Assembly: GCA_008692225.1 (NCBI GenBank)
Contig: VICG01000010.1
Coordinates: 434,001-498,000, forward strand
Reading direction: 5' to 3'
Source of the DNA: Monilinia fructicola
Lineage: Eukaryota > Ascomycota > Leotiomycetes > Helotiales > Sclerotiniaceae
DNA: 64,000 nt
Position 1 is the stretch's first letter. Each line of letters opens with the position of its first letter. Below, one piece after another: positions 11,753 to 24,928 of the stretch. The position numbers and the translations under genes were made by a program. The notes below the pieces were generated by a model. That model was not told the DNA's origin. It saw nothing but the letters and a program-made list of their open reading frames with translations, and did no database searches.

Positions 11753-13920
11753 ATTTTCTCTCGGAAGTATGAATCCAAATAATAATCCGAAGTGGTTATC
11801 CAGGTAGCAGTCGAAGAGTCAAGAAACTTCTAATGTTATATTGTCAAATAGATGGCTGTCTTTATCATCGGATTCAGAGTGTGTCACTTATGGTCTTTCT
11901 CTGTACCATTCTAATGACAAGTTTTGTTCTGGGGATGTTTGTTGAATATGATTGTTGATATTAAGTTTGCTCAAATGATATCTTGAACTCATTCAAGCTA
12001 CAGTCTTTTAGTGCTTCAGGACAACATATATACCGTATACATATACATACACATATTATTCCTGCTACGGGCTTATAGAATCCTTTTCATTCTCTTCTCA
12101 TTATTCACGCAAGTGAGGATAAATTATGACATTCATCACGATAGTGGTGTCACTTCAGACGTTCTCAGTATTGGCTTACAAGACTTGATCTCTTTTAAAT
12201 GTTTTAAGACTTGAGTTGAACGAACCAATAATTAATACATGAAGGGTATAAGTACCAATCTCAAATGGCCTACTACTCAATGTAAAGCACTTTTGTATGA
12301 ACATATTTTCATTCACGGTCTATTATCACCAAATTCAAGGTTTTGAAGTAGGAAAAGAATATCTGAACTTGAGAATAAGTCGAGAAGATGTGATTAGCTA
12401 TAAGAATAGAAGATAAAGTTCTTGATTCATGGTTACCTCTTCACGGGAGAGCGGCCCCCCTCGCTTAAACCCCTCATCAACATCCTTAGCCTTCCTATAT
12501 TAATTACCCCTCTTAAATCAATCAATACCATTATTCCAATTGACTTCTACATGGTCAATTTTAAATAAATCAATCTTTATTCTCCTCTTCAATATTGCCC
12601 AAACATCAATTGAACCCTTACTCTTCTATTCCTTTGATAGACTGGTTGCCCAAGAAAATTATGCTGTGATCGTATCTCATATTTTATGTTCTTTGCTACA
12701 GTATTCATAACATTCTAGAAAACCCCCAAATCGATAGTTGACCCTGTCCCTCATAATATTCATACGACCCTCTGCCTAGGAAGAGATGTTGAATTAACTA
12801 GAGGGTGCTTCCAGGTAGGATAGAATGTAAAGAGGCTGAAGGATTTCTCCTCCGGAAGTAGCAGTGTATTTCGAATTGATTCTTCATGTATTGGGCATAT
12901 TCTATCTACACATTCTATCTATACTATAGATAATATTAAGTATATTCGTTCTTCCGCAATATCATTGGTTAATCTTCTTCAATAAAATTTCCATCTACCT
13001 TAGCTCTCTTTTAATTCCCTTCCCCATTAGCATATGATTTGTTTTAGCTTTGACATCATTCCTGACTGCTAATACTGGAGGATGGTTTTCGCTTAGCTTT
13101 ACCACAGAGGGATTTTTTCATCTGCGATTTACATGGTATACCAGTCTATCTTTTGCAAGTTGCTATATCCTATATTGTGTTTAGATCTATTGTAATATAA
13201 TTTGTAATTCTCTAAGTTGAATAGACGTACACTTCTATTCTACGCAACCTGAAAACGTTTAGCGGCCTAGGATATTTTTATTTTCAGATACTTATCACAG
13301 CTCATATAAGTGATAAAAATATAAAGCTATATTCAAATTATCATCACTACTAGACTTCTGACTTGCTACGAGTCCATATGATATAACTATGAAGCCGACT
13401 TCCAAAAATAACAGGAGTTTAAAATTTGCCCGTGTAATGGAGGCGTGTTCTGCCCAATTATCTAATCTTAATTATTCCACAAGCCCAACACGCACATCGA
13501 CATTCCCCTAAGATATCGAAGGGAAAAATGACGATAGAAACACTCTTGATCAAACCAACAGTAACAATCCTTCCATCTCTTCTATATATTCAACCTACCT
13601 CTTCGATCCAACTTCATATAAACATGCTAGCTCCCTCCCTGGGCTTCGCTTAATAGCAACACTTGAAAACCCAAACCAAAACTCAACCCCGCCAGATTCC
13701 ACTAGCGTTGATCTGTATTCCTCAAAAGCTCAAAACGAACATCCAACTTTCCAACCATCCAAACAAATAACAACCATAGAGAAAACCACACTGATCTTAA
13801 ACCCCCCTACTTGAATAAGAATACCCAGTACCCGCGTGCCTCCATATCTCGGTATCTCACAACAGCAAGCCGAGTTGGACAACCCACCGAATTTGATATG
13901 TACAGACTAAAAGTGTTCAT
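11753..13920. other. Gene-poor AT-rich spacer
   Basis: About 2.2 kb with no ORF I would support. The sequence is AT-rich, with many TATA-like runs around 12000-12060 and 12900-12950, and lacks the dense microsatellites seen further right. Confidence 0.5.
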
Positions 13921-14024
13921 GGAAGGTCAACCGGGATGGAATTGACGATTTTGCTGGTATTCATACCCTTTCATCTTCCTGGCATCGGTAGAGTGTTGGT
14001 TGCATGGTGGGTATGTATAAGCAT

Positions 14025-14104
14025 GATACAGGATACAGGATACAGGATACAGGATACAGGATACAGGATACAGGATACAGGATACAGGATACAGGATACA
14101 GGAT
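14025..14104. repeat. Heptamer tandem repeat (AGGATAC)n
   Basis: About 11 nearly perfect head-to-tail copies of a 7-bp unit (AGGATAC). As 7 is not a multiple of 3, all three frames stay open on the minus strand and produce spurious repetitive ORFs. Confidence 0.95.
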
Positions 14105-14333
14105 GTGAGATGTGAGATGGGGGATGGGGAATGCAAAGAGCAACATCCTGATGTAAAACTAAATCGATGAATGAACCTCGCCAAACGTTCCAACCCGGGA
14201 TAATTACGAAACGAGTAGGTCGTTCTTACATACATACATACAAACCGCACCCCTCTACCCTCGCCTCTTCCCCAGTCCCCCACACATAAACCTCCGGACA
14301 GATTCCAAGAACCTCAAGCCTCGCTTCATTGTC

Positions 14334-14370
<37 letters not shown>
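14334..14370. repeat. (AC)n dinucleotide microsatellite
   Basis: A perfect run of about 18 AC units directly after GTCGAC. Confidence 0.95.
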
Positions 14371-14372
<2 letters not shown>

Positions 14373-15815
14373 CACTAGAACCCCCCAAATCTATATATCC
14401 CCAGCAACCAACCACCGAACCATCCAGCCATCCACCAACTCGCAAAATAGAACCACCCAAACCAAAACCATCCATCTCCTCACACCTCACCCTCCTCCAC
14501 AGCCGCTCCTCCACCCAGGACATGCACGCCTCCATCTCCAACACATACATCCAAGCAGGAACCTTGCCCAGACAACGACCAACGCGTGCGGTATTGTCAC
14601 GATCCACATGCGGGATAGCAATGGCGAGTAATTATAGAAAAACTCCATCACGTCACGTCACGCTACGTTACGTACATATACACCAGATCGCAGATTGCGA
14701 TCACGGGGACAACGAGTTTTGTGATGAATTGCAAGGGGGCTCGGCGGATGCGGTGCGGGTGCCTGGGTTTACTATGCCACACTGCACAATTCTCACAGCA
14801 AAAATCCCACAAATCATCTCAACCCGCATCGTCAATCCCGCTCGCCTCCCGAATCCAAATGCAACAGAGGAACGACATCGATACAACCTCCCCCCTCCCC
14901 CTGGCCGCCCGCCCGCACCCATGCGAAAACGCGCACAAACAAACAAATAAACAAACAATCACTTCCCCCATACCCTCTTCCCCTCATATCTACCATCTAC
15001 CATCTACCATGAACCTAGTATCTATACCCAAACTCAAACCCAAACCCAAATCCAAATCCAATCCAAACCCACAGAAAAGAGAGACCATAAAATGAACCCC
15101 CCCAAAATCCAGAAGAAGTCATTAAAAACGTTCCAAGGTTACCTAGGTATGGTATGGTGTGGTATACCTACCTACCTAGCTACCTAATATCAAATCAAAC
15201 CCAATCGAATCAAATCGAATCAAATCAAATCAAATGGAAAGTTTATCGCTTTCACCAGCAACACCGCCAGCACTGCGACAACCACCACAACCACCATCGT
15301 CAATCAATCAATCAATCAATCAATCAGTAAATCCCATCCCATCTTCCCCAAACCAAGGAATTAAGTGACTAAACTGATCAATATCCATAATTTATCCCCA
15401 CGCGGACGACGTATGAAGGCGTCATACTGTCATGCTGAATTACACACCATCTAGACTAAATATTTACGCCATTTGTTACTACTACGTCTCACTGTAATTA
15501 TACAAGTCCATCACGCGCGTCTTTCGATACAATCACAATCACATATTAAAGATGAAAACAAGTTTCATAGTATGATGTCAAACAAATACCAAGGGTATCT
15601 GCACAATATATTGTGTATTGATACAAGGTCTGGTACGCCAGCCTAGCCTATGATATCACTAGTCTCAAGAGGTTGGTTCGTCCTCTAACGCCATACGCCA
15701 CTGTCCATTCAAGGACTTTTCACCCGGTATACCCCATTCCACCATTGATGCTAAACTCAGACCCTTCCCATTCACCATCTTAAATTCTCTAAATCCAATC
15801 AAGTCATTCAGCTGC
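14371..15815. other. Gene-free pyrimidine/AC-rich spacer with short tandem repeats
   Basis: 1.4 kb downstream of hacA. It contains short tandem tracts: TACC units near 15165-15187, AAATC-type units near 15183-15235, and AATC units near 15300-15326. ORFs here are repeat-driven and not supported as genes. Confidence 0.6.
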
Positions 15816-17283
15816 TCAGACTGCCCGACGTTCATTACCGCGTCCGGTTTTTGAAATCGTCTGCATCTGTACCTCTTCCTTCATGATAACCTTAATAGCC
15901 CAAGAGAGCGTCATTAACGATTCGAAACTTGGAGACTTATCACCATCCCGAAGATTACACAACCCAGCGCCGTTCAGACAGTCGCGAGCTAGCTGCTGTT
16001 TAGACGATAACCGCATTGCCTCCAACGTCGCATCCAGAAGAGGACGCGCCATGTTGGGACTGCAGGCTAAGAGTCTTCTCAGCAAGCGAATCCGAAGAGT
16101 GAACTTCGGGCGCAGACTGTGTAATCTCTGGGTTTTGGTTGATAAATGCGTCGAAGAATAAATCGTTAGCGGCGCCGATGTTGTCGCCAGCCAAATTATT
16201 AAAGTCATTAGTGAAGGAGTCGGCAATAGGCTCGACCCGTTGGTTAAAGAAATCCTGATCTGCTCCAAGGGTGTCAGGATTGTCGAAATAGTTGCCCATG
16301 TCATTTGAGTCCAGAGAATAATTGACAGTGCCTGGGTAATGATGGAAGTTTGAACGGTACCCATCCAATGGCCCTGTTCCTTCGATTGACACTGCAGGTC
16401 ACACAACATCGCGGCAGAATGTTGTGTCATATCGAAGGAAGTGGCGTTGAATGAGGACTTATCATCTGATTCCATGGGTGGTGGTGATGAAAGGGAGAGC
16501 GGGTTAACTGTGGGGCTGATGGCGGATTGCATGGTATTGTGAGTATCTTTGAGGGTTTGTGGTGTCATCATCAGTTGTCTAATCGAAGGATCTTGCTCCT
16601 CTGCAAACAAATCTTTCGTCAACGCGATCGGAGATTGACCATTGAAGGTTTGTTGTCGACTTGGGGTAGTATTTTGCGGAAGGGAGGAAGGTGGGTGAGA
16701 GATCACCATGAATACCACCTGTAGCTTTTTGGAGTCTTTTCTCAAGCTCCGCACATCTAGTGGCCATGTTTGCCAACTGTAATTCTAAATCGTTATTTCT
16801 ACGCTCGATTTGTCGTTTTTCAGCTTCCAGAGCTTCAACTTCTTGTCGCTTTCGTTCTCTTGATGATTGAGCCGCTCTTCGATTTCTCAAAACTCGCTCA
16901 ACTCGTCGTTGTTCCTTTTTCATCTTCTGTCTTTGCTCGTTTCCTATCGTAAAATGATTAGATGATGACATGAGTGACGGATGATAGATTGTATTAATTT
17001 ACCTAGGAGGAAGATTTGTCTTGGGTTCAGGTAACTGTTGACCCCAAGACTTTCTCTTCTTGACTGGCTTCTTTTCTGGTGCCGGTGTTCCAGCTAAACT
17101 TCCCCCAATATCATCTCCAAACATGCTATCCTCATCGAAAGATTGTGGGGTCAGGGCTTGTAAGGGTTCCATGCTAGGTTGAGGATGGAATAATGATGGA
17201 TACTGATGGCCAGGAGTTGAGGCAAAGGACTCGGCGAGAGACTCTGCCGGTGATTGCTCAAATTTGAGATTTGGGGTCGACAT
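15816..17283 (-). CDS. hacA: HacA/Hac1 bZIP regulator of the unfolded protein response (one frame break)
   Basis: Exon 1 is 17283..17003; a 59-bp intron (17002..16944); exon 2 begins 16943. A second GT-AG intron ends at 16601, with its donor most likely at 16715. Exon 3 is 16600 onward. The bZIP is clear: basic region VERVLRNRRAAQSSRERKRQ, then a leucine zipper to about KRLQKA. Before it lie KKRKSWGQQLPEP and PRKRAKTEDEK, both typical of HacA. Unspliced mRNA reads to a stop at 15816 (about 430 residues). Removing a 20-nt Ire1-type intron near 16394..16375 shifts frame and ends at 16000 (about 362 residues). HacA activates ER chaperone and secretion genes after ER stress. An A5 run at 16916-16920 breaks the frame between TEDEK and EQRRVERV, where A4 would be continuous. 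The upstream region is a 9.5-kb desert. Confidence 0.88.
16374..16397 (-). promoter_or_regulatory. Predicted Ire1-spliced 20-nt unconventional intron of hacA
   Basis: The minus strand reads CTGCAG at 16397-16392, matching the CNG/NNG Ire1 loop cut site (after the first G, 16395). Removing exactly 20 nt moves the ribosome from the frame ending at 15816 to the frame running GPLDGYRSNF to the stop at 16000. Twenty nt is the size known for Aspergillus and Trichoderma homologues. The 3' cut is less clear by motif (about 16375/16374), so boundaries are good to within a few bases. Confidence 0.75.
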
Positions 17284-20168
17284 CTTGTATGATGGGAATT
17301 ATTTGATTGATGGTTTGATTATACAAGAGTATGCCGTCGACCTCGAGTTGATTGGCACAAGGTGATTTCTCAATAGATTCTTTGATGGGTGGATCTTGTC
17401 AATGGAGAAAGTTTATGCACAATTACTACAGAGGTCGAAAGAGTGTGGAGGACAATCCCATAATGTTAAGGACAGATCGATGGGCCCACTGGAAGCGAAT
17501 GAGGTTGATGAGTCAGCCAAGAGGTGTGCAGGCTCAACCAATTAAGAAAGGATATATGTGATGGAATTATTAAATGATTGATTGATAATCAGGTGAATGG
17601 GAGAATGGACGTATTAACAAGGATAAGTATGTGTGTATGAATGATATCGTGAGTAATAGGAGAGGAAAGAAGGTATTGTGAAAGAATTGCTGTTGGCTGA
17701 TGGCTTGTATGGTAGATTGGGAAAGAGGATTGTGTTGTGGTGTGCTCGAGGTGGGAGATGTGTCCTCTTTATCATTTGAACACGGTGTTCGGTTAAGGGG
17801 GGGTTATTATTCCAGATGAGAAGACATGAATAAGAACAGGAATTCCACCGACCAATCAACGACGACGGATCTTGATTGAGAAAGGGACTGTTTCTTTTAA
17901 TACTTTTCCGTGCCTATGTCAGATCCAGACTTTATTTCAATTTCTTACTCCATTGGGCTTAGAGGATGAAACTCCACAAAAAGCCAAGTACCTACGGAGT
18001 AGCTACTGCACCTAGTGCCTCCCTAGCAAGACTAAGTTCGCGCCATTTGAATCAATTTATTTTAGTTGACTTTTTGTGGGTTTCTAGATTGTCATACAGT
18101 CAGTCCGGTACTGTACGGAGTCTGTACAGTACGAGGTAGTTGTTGTTGGTATGGAGTAAAGTTTGCTCTACGCGCAGTCTCGTACGGAGTAATAATACAG
18201 TCAGTCAGTAGTATTGTGTTGTACTATACCTAGTGAGTACCTAGGTAAGTCGGCGATAGGTAATGAATCGGGCTCGGTCACGATTGTACCGTCTGCTGGT
18301 ATGAATAATACACTGACGTGTTGATGGTAGGTATGGATGTATCAGGGACTTGTGACTGTGTCCGTGAACGATGGAACGAATTACCTAGTACTCGAGTACT
18401 TACCTCACTTACCTCCTGTCCGGAGTACGGAGTAGTAGTCAAGCACAAGCCTTTTCTGGTGTTTTGTCATACAATAACATCCCTCCCTACATTGTCCATT
18501 CATCCCTACGTCCATCCACACATCCACACATCCCTCCCTTCCCTTTACGACACCCAAGATACTAGTAGGGTTCTTAACACACAGCCTCCATATTGACTTT
18601 GCCCGCGGTCGGTCTGAACTCATCTTCATACTGTAGCTTGAAAGTTTATGAGGAGAGGAGGAGGTAGGTAGGTGTGGTAGGGACTGGAGGAGGTAGGTAG
18701 GCATGATAGTAGGCAGATGGGCATAATAGTAACTGGGAGGCAGGCATAATAGTCAATAGCTAGGCATAGTAGTAGGTAGGTAGATGTTTATGCTTTCAAG
18801 CTATGTTACCAACTTACGCTGCCCTCCCTCATTCATTACGCATACCTAGGTACAGAGGTATGGATGTAGAGGTATGGATGTAGATAGATAACCTTGGGGG
18901 GCAAAGACGGCATGGTGAATACTATACACCTACCTACCTACCTATCTACCTTTCCGATACAATACAATCCTACTCTGCCATCCATACAGCCAACACAAGT
19001 ACCTAGGCATAAATTGGGTAGGAAGAGAGTCCGAAAAGAAGGATTTATCCTAAATTTAGAATATGATCCGTCCAACATCATATCTACGGAGTACAGTAAG
19101 TAACCTTACTCGAGTACAGTATCTAACAGTAAGAACAGTAAGAATTAGATAAAGTTGGGCTTATTAGATGCTGCTTACTATTACTTACTATTACTTACTA
19201 CCTACCTAGTACCTACCTATCTACTACTCATTATTATTCCTGACTGACAGCTTCGTATCCAGTCAATTCATTTCCTCTACCCAGACCCTCATTACGAATA
19301 GTGACAAATTAGCCCATCATGATACAATCAATGATACTGTAATGATGATAATGATAATGATATAGTAATGATGATGAAATGTCAGGTGGAGTTTCTTGGT
19401 ATATTACCCAATTACCTAATTAAGTAATTGCACTACCTAGGTTAGTCATGATTTCATTGATGGATTCACCTCTCTCCTACTTCTTATTATCATTACTAAG
19501 AGTGACAATACCCTTCTCTCCCCCTCCCTCCCTTCCTTACATTGCAGTACAAGCGGCGAGTGGCGAGTGGCGAGCGAAACCACCATTCATCACTCATCAT
19601 CCACCCCTTTATTTGAGTGATGCTGTGCGGTGTGTGTAACCCTTTACTCCAAACTACTGTATTATTCCATTGTTCCATTCAATGTAATTACAGTCAGATT
19701 CCCATATCTCCGCACCAGCCTGTTGAGCAATTACAGTACAGTACCGTTAATCAAATCTGATCAATATCATACAATCTCAATCCCATATCAATCCCACAGA
19801 TCCAATCACCACCCATCGTGCTTCCCGAACCTTCTAACCCAAAACCCTTCCTCAATAAACTTCCCTACGAACAAAGATCCACCCCTCAAATTATTTACCT
19901 GACGGTAGTACGTTAGAGAAATACGTTTGAAGATGCCCGTCACCCAAAACTTTCCACTCCAATGTCTTTCATACAAAATGATAAGGTTTATCTGTGGAAC
20001 AAAAGCGTCCTCATGGAATGATGGAACCCTTTGTTGGAATATTATCGAACGATTGATATTAAGTTTCATATTTGCTCAAAGCAGGGGGTCGGGGAAAGGT
20101 ATCCTAGCACGACGGGTACCTGGGATAAAGGAGATTGATTCGTAAACCCTTCGCAGTTTCCACCGTCC

Positions 20169-20199
20169 CGTACTGTACTGTACTGTACTGTACAGTACG
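20169..20199. repeat. GTACT-repeat palindrome
   Basis: Tandem GTACT units run into their reverse complement (…TGTACTGTACAGTAC), forming a near-perfect inverted repeat able to make a hairpin or cruciform. Similar elements lie at 23263-23292, 22455-22469 and 21852-21872. Confidence 0.85.
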
Positions 20200-21328
20200 C
20201 AGCGGTTGCCCCTCCTTGCCGATCAGGGGTTCAGAATCCATCCAGTCCAAAACATTCGATCGGTGAGGGGAGGGAGACGTGCGAGCATTGGCTTACGGAT
20301 GGGTAATGATGTGATATCAAAGCGAAAGGGATGGGAGAAGGAATTGTTCGAGAACTTGTGATAAGGGTGGATAGGTGGGTGGGTGACAGACTAAACTTTG
20401 AATCTCAGTCTTTAATTTCTAGTCCAATATCTCAGTACAGTACCGACAGTATCGATAGTTGATGAAGTGAACTTCGGATCTCAGTCTTCACTTCTGAATT
20501 CAATTTCTCCGTGTCGATACAGTCCTGCCGTTGTGTACCTAGGTCTATCAAGACTCAAGATCCAAGACTTAGGAGTCAGGACTTAGGACTTAGCATAAAG
20601 TCACATTTAAGTTTCTTGGATTTATACAGTACCGTACAACTTTGACTTTCCAAGTACTGTTAGTACAAACTACAGTAGTTACTGCTTGTACGGAGTACAG
20701 TATCTATCTACGGAGTAGTAGAGAGTTTATTTGCACGACCGGCACATTTCTCCTAGGCATAATCGCCGATCGATACACTACTGTAGGTACCGATTATCAC
20801 GAAAACCTTCAGCCCCTCACTCAGCAGTACAGAGTAGACAATGAGGAATGGAGAATGGTGGTAAACGCCATTTCGATTCTCAGGGCATATCGAATTGAGA
20901 AGGCGCAGGCACTGGGCAGGAAGTAGGCCATCACCAACCCGCCTTACGTACCAAGGTACATACCTAGGTAGGTATACACACCATATACAGTTTGTCTAGA
21001 TGGGGTCATGGTACCGCCTCGGTAAACGTCTGACATTCCTCCTTCCTCCTTCCTTTCTTCGATCAGAAATCAAATTACCGTATTCCGTCGGCTCATTGGG
21101 ATCCATGGATTGCATAACCTCCGGCTTTTTTAAGCTGTCTCTTTTCCCCGGTATGCATTGGATTCGATATTCGGATACTTGTAGTGTGCTGCACTAGAAA
21201 CGATCGATTCAGTTGCTCTTTTTTTATGACTCAATGTTATTCCATTATCTATTATGATCATCACCTGGGCATGTTTTAAGCATTTGGCGTTTGGCAGCTC
21301 ATAGTCAGGATTTGGTATTAAGGAATTA

Positions 21329-21470
21329 ACATTTAGCAATTAGCATTTAGCAATTAGCAATTAGCATTTAGCGTTTAGCAATTAGCAATTAGCAATTAGC
21401 AATTAGCAATAGCAATTAGCAATTAGCAATTAACATTTAGCATTTAGCATTTAACATTTAGCAATTAAAA
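21329..21470. repeat. Heptamer satellite (A/T)TTAGCA-type, about 20 copies
   Basis: An irregular tandem array of ATTAGCA / TTTAGCA / TTAACAT variants over about 140 bp. The mix of variants suggests an old, repeatedly slipped array. Confidence 0.92.
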
Positions 21471-21873
21471 TCCACCGACCAGTGGTGGACTAACATCCAA
21501 CCATTCAATCCAACAATCCAGACCCAATCCAGACCCTACCCAGACCCTACCTACATCTACCCATCACCACACAAGCAAAAGAAAATAGTCACACTACCCC
21601 CCATCTTCTCAATCTTCCCCCATGATCACAGATGCACGAATCAAAACCAATGAATATGTTTACCCCAAGAAACTAACATATCCCATATATCCAGTACCGG
21701 TCCGGCATATCATCCACCACCACACATACATACATACATACATGCATGCGTACTCTGACATGGCACATCATCCATTCTTCCACGGCCCTACTGCCTCCCC
21801 CCTTCGTTTCAAGTCCTACAGTATCTCTGTATGTATGTATGTATGTGCAGCGGTACAGTACAGTACAGTATAG

Positions 21874-21905
21874 CATACAGCATACAGCATACAGCATACA
21901 GCAAA
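21874..21905. repeat. Heptamer repeat (AGCATAC)n
   Basis: Four to five head-to-tail AGCATAC units, preceded by a GTACA run. Confidence 0.9.
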
Positions 21906-23459
21906 TAGCACAATCCATTCCCCAATACATCAGCACGCTATTCCCACCGCGCCGTGATCGACACGCAGCAAGGTTCACGCAAGATGCGCCGTTGAATCGT
22001 CGCCACCGTTAGATTCACGGTAAAACTACTGTACAGTATAGCCCCGGACCGCTTCGGCAACAGTCCTTACATATCAACGTACACTTCACGATGCAGAAAG
22101 TCGGTGCTGATAGCGCGCTTCACCCTTTCATACACGCATGTACTATGCAGGTATGTACTGTAGGTTATGCAAGAGCTCGCGTTTCAGACATGCGCATCTT
22201 GGTCTTCAACGGCGCATGCGCTTGCGTGGGTGGGCACTGGGCAGTGGGCAGTGGGCAGACATGGGGAATCTACAGCGCGGGCTTACGTGACTGTTCTTGA
22301 TTCTATTTCATGACAGGACAGCATCCCTCTTCTCGGATAGCAAGCATGGGGGGATTGGCCCTTGCGTGATGTGGTGATGTTTACGGTGACATGTTCTAGA
22401 TACAGCACAGTACGCTCCAGCCAAGAAAAGAAAGGGATGCTCAGATCCGCCGTATGTACTGTACAGTACAGATGCGTTAGTCGTAACCGCCGAATCGGAT
22501 GTTCTAAATCAGGCTGTAGTGGCGCGGGTGGCACATTGGCTGTATCATTGAGGTTACACGGGATTTGGGGGAGATTCAGAGTGCAGTCAGACTTGATGTG
22601 GTTCATTGAGGGAGTGGCGTAATTTGTGTATACATGGTGGTGTATATTTGGCGAGCGTCAGTGTATATTGATAATGTATAATTATAGTGTACTTCTAAGC
22701 CGTACATGTATTTCAAATATTATATTGTTTGAGGCTTGATGAGGGTGGGAATTGAAAATGGAATCGCGAGAACGCAAATCTAGACCCTCCTCTTCACAAT
22801 TCCTGCAGTGTTCACGACCCGGCCACACGCCGCCCCTCGGCCATCCCAAACGAAAGCTGCGCGAAACGAAATATTGTGAACCCTTGGAGACTTGGACCCT
22901 CGGACTCTTGTACTGTATGTAGTGTAGGGAAACGCCACCCCATAATCACACAGACTCACACCCACAGACTCACAATACCGCACCACCAACCTACACCATC
23001 ATCACCACCACCACAAGAATCATCCCCCTCTCACCCCTCACTCACTCACTCACCCACCACCATCCCCATCCCCATCCCGCGCATCCCGTCCATCCCATCC
23101 CCACCCCCATCCAGAAACTCTAAACCCCCAAAAGTATGAGGTTAATCACTTCAGTTTCGTTTCACGCCCCCCCAAGCGAGCATCGAAACAGTTCAGCTTG
23201 GAGCCTCGGGAGTGGGATTGCGCAACGCCACGCCACGCCGCGCCGCGCCGCGCGCAAACTTACTGTACTGTACTGTACAGTACAGTACTGTGCGGAGGAC
23301 ACGGCAGCACGCTACAGTGCAGTATACAATCGGTAATGCTGCGCTACTGTATGCGTTCGAGGTCAAACATTTTGGAACATTTGGGGCTTTGGAATTTGTG
23401 AGGGTGGGTGGGTGCATGCATGGGTCGGTGGGTGGGTGGCTTTGGGGGCGGGAATTCTT

Positions 23460-23582
23460 TGCGCTTATTTATTTGTTTATTATTTAGTTGTTATTTGTTG
23501 ATTATTTGTTTATTTATTTGTTTATTTATTTGTTTATTTTATTTGTTTATTTATTTGTTTATTTATTTGTTTATTTATTTTT
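23460..23582. repeat. (TTTA/TTTG)n tetranucleotide tract
   Basis: Mixed TTTATTTG units over about 120 bp. They keep frames open and give a spurious hydrophobic ORF rich in Leu/Phe/Ile/Tyr. Confidence 0.93.
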
Positions 23583-24883
23583 TGGTATCGCCGTCGGAGA
23601 GATACATGGTAGGTCGGGGAAATACTATGGTTACTGTGCTGTGTGTAATGTGTAAGACTCACATTTTCCAATGAATTGTTGGAAAAGGGGTTGTTGGTTG
23701 GATCGTATAATACGTACTGTGTCTCCCTCCTTACTTAGAGCATAGGTGAGTAAGATTCGAATTGATTAATTCACCATCGTATTTTCGTCGTATTTCTTTT
23801 CATACTATGTAGATAGATTCATATTGTATTTCAGATCAAGCCTCCTTGAATACTGTACTGATCTCATTCCATGCCATGATTCGGATATCCATCTACGGAG
23901 TATTCCAGTACTGTAAGTCTGTAACGCACAACTCTCCACTCGCTCGTGATATGCAGTGCAATGCAATGCAATGCAAACCTCTCCTCTCCTCCCCTCTCCT
24001 CTCCCTTCCTTTCCTCTCCACCTCCCGTGTTCCCCATCTTCGAGCTTTCTTCTTCGTCTAGATTCTGGCCCCTTGATCTTCAATCTCACCGCCCACTTCC
24101 CATCCGGCAATAACCCATTCATTCCCCTCGCAGCTCCACCAAACTTAATTTATGACTTTACTCCGTACAGTATTGTGCTCTGCTCTGGAGTCTGCCACAC
24201 TGCACAGTATGATTATCCGGCGATTCCATACAGTAGAAAATCATAAAGGTTTGTCATTTCAATGCTGGCAATTGCAACCTGGTACCGGTGTGGACGGGTA
24301 TGTACGGCGTACGGAGTACCGATACTTTATTTAATTAAAGAACACTTCCGCCCCTCCCTTATTTCTTCTAGAAAAGTCGAATATCGGAAATTAATCTATC
24401 GTACGGTTCAATACTGTTCCAAGGTTCCCAGATTACCAGCTTCCCAGCTTCCAAGCTTGTATACGATGATCCAATTTGATGCCGAGTAGAGCGGGCGGGG
24501 AACACAAACAAACCTTACACCGCCCGGCAACGGCAATGGCAATAACCTTACACCGCTCACAGTACTGACTGTGTTGACTGTACAGATACAGTACCTGGGT
24601 ACTTTCATCCCCCACTCCTATTGCCCCTCCTCCTCTCCCCTCCATGATCCATTTTTCTACCCGTACTGTACTGTACAAATCTTTTGAGTCTCGACTTGAG
24701 ATTCTCGAATGGCATGATGGATGGAAAAGGAATGGGGGAGGAGTTGAAACCAGAAGCGATATAAACGACATAAACAACAACAAAACGCATGTGCATGTGT
24801 ATCTATGCACTTCAATTTACTCTAGTGGAAAGTACTGGACTGTATCGGTACAGTATATGCACAATGCACAATGCATAATGCAC

Positions 24884-24887
24884 CCTG

Positions 24888-24926
<39 letters not shown>

Positions 24927-24928
24927 CG
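24884..24928. repeat. (CCCTCA)n hexamer tract
   Basis: About six CCCTCA units. The unit differs from the fungal telomere repeat CCCTAA at one base; it is interstitial and short. Confidence 0.9.

Noticed and set aside
14025..14104. CRISPR-like array
   Set aside because: Head-to-tail 7-bp units without spacers in eukaryotic DNA; an ordinary satellite.
15816..16754. 312-residue ORF as a separate gene
   Set aside because: It is the unspliced reading frame of hacA exon 3, not an independent gene.
24884..24928. Interstitial telomere repeat
   Set aside because: The unit is CCCTCA, not CCCTAA, and it is a short single tract.
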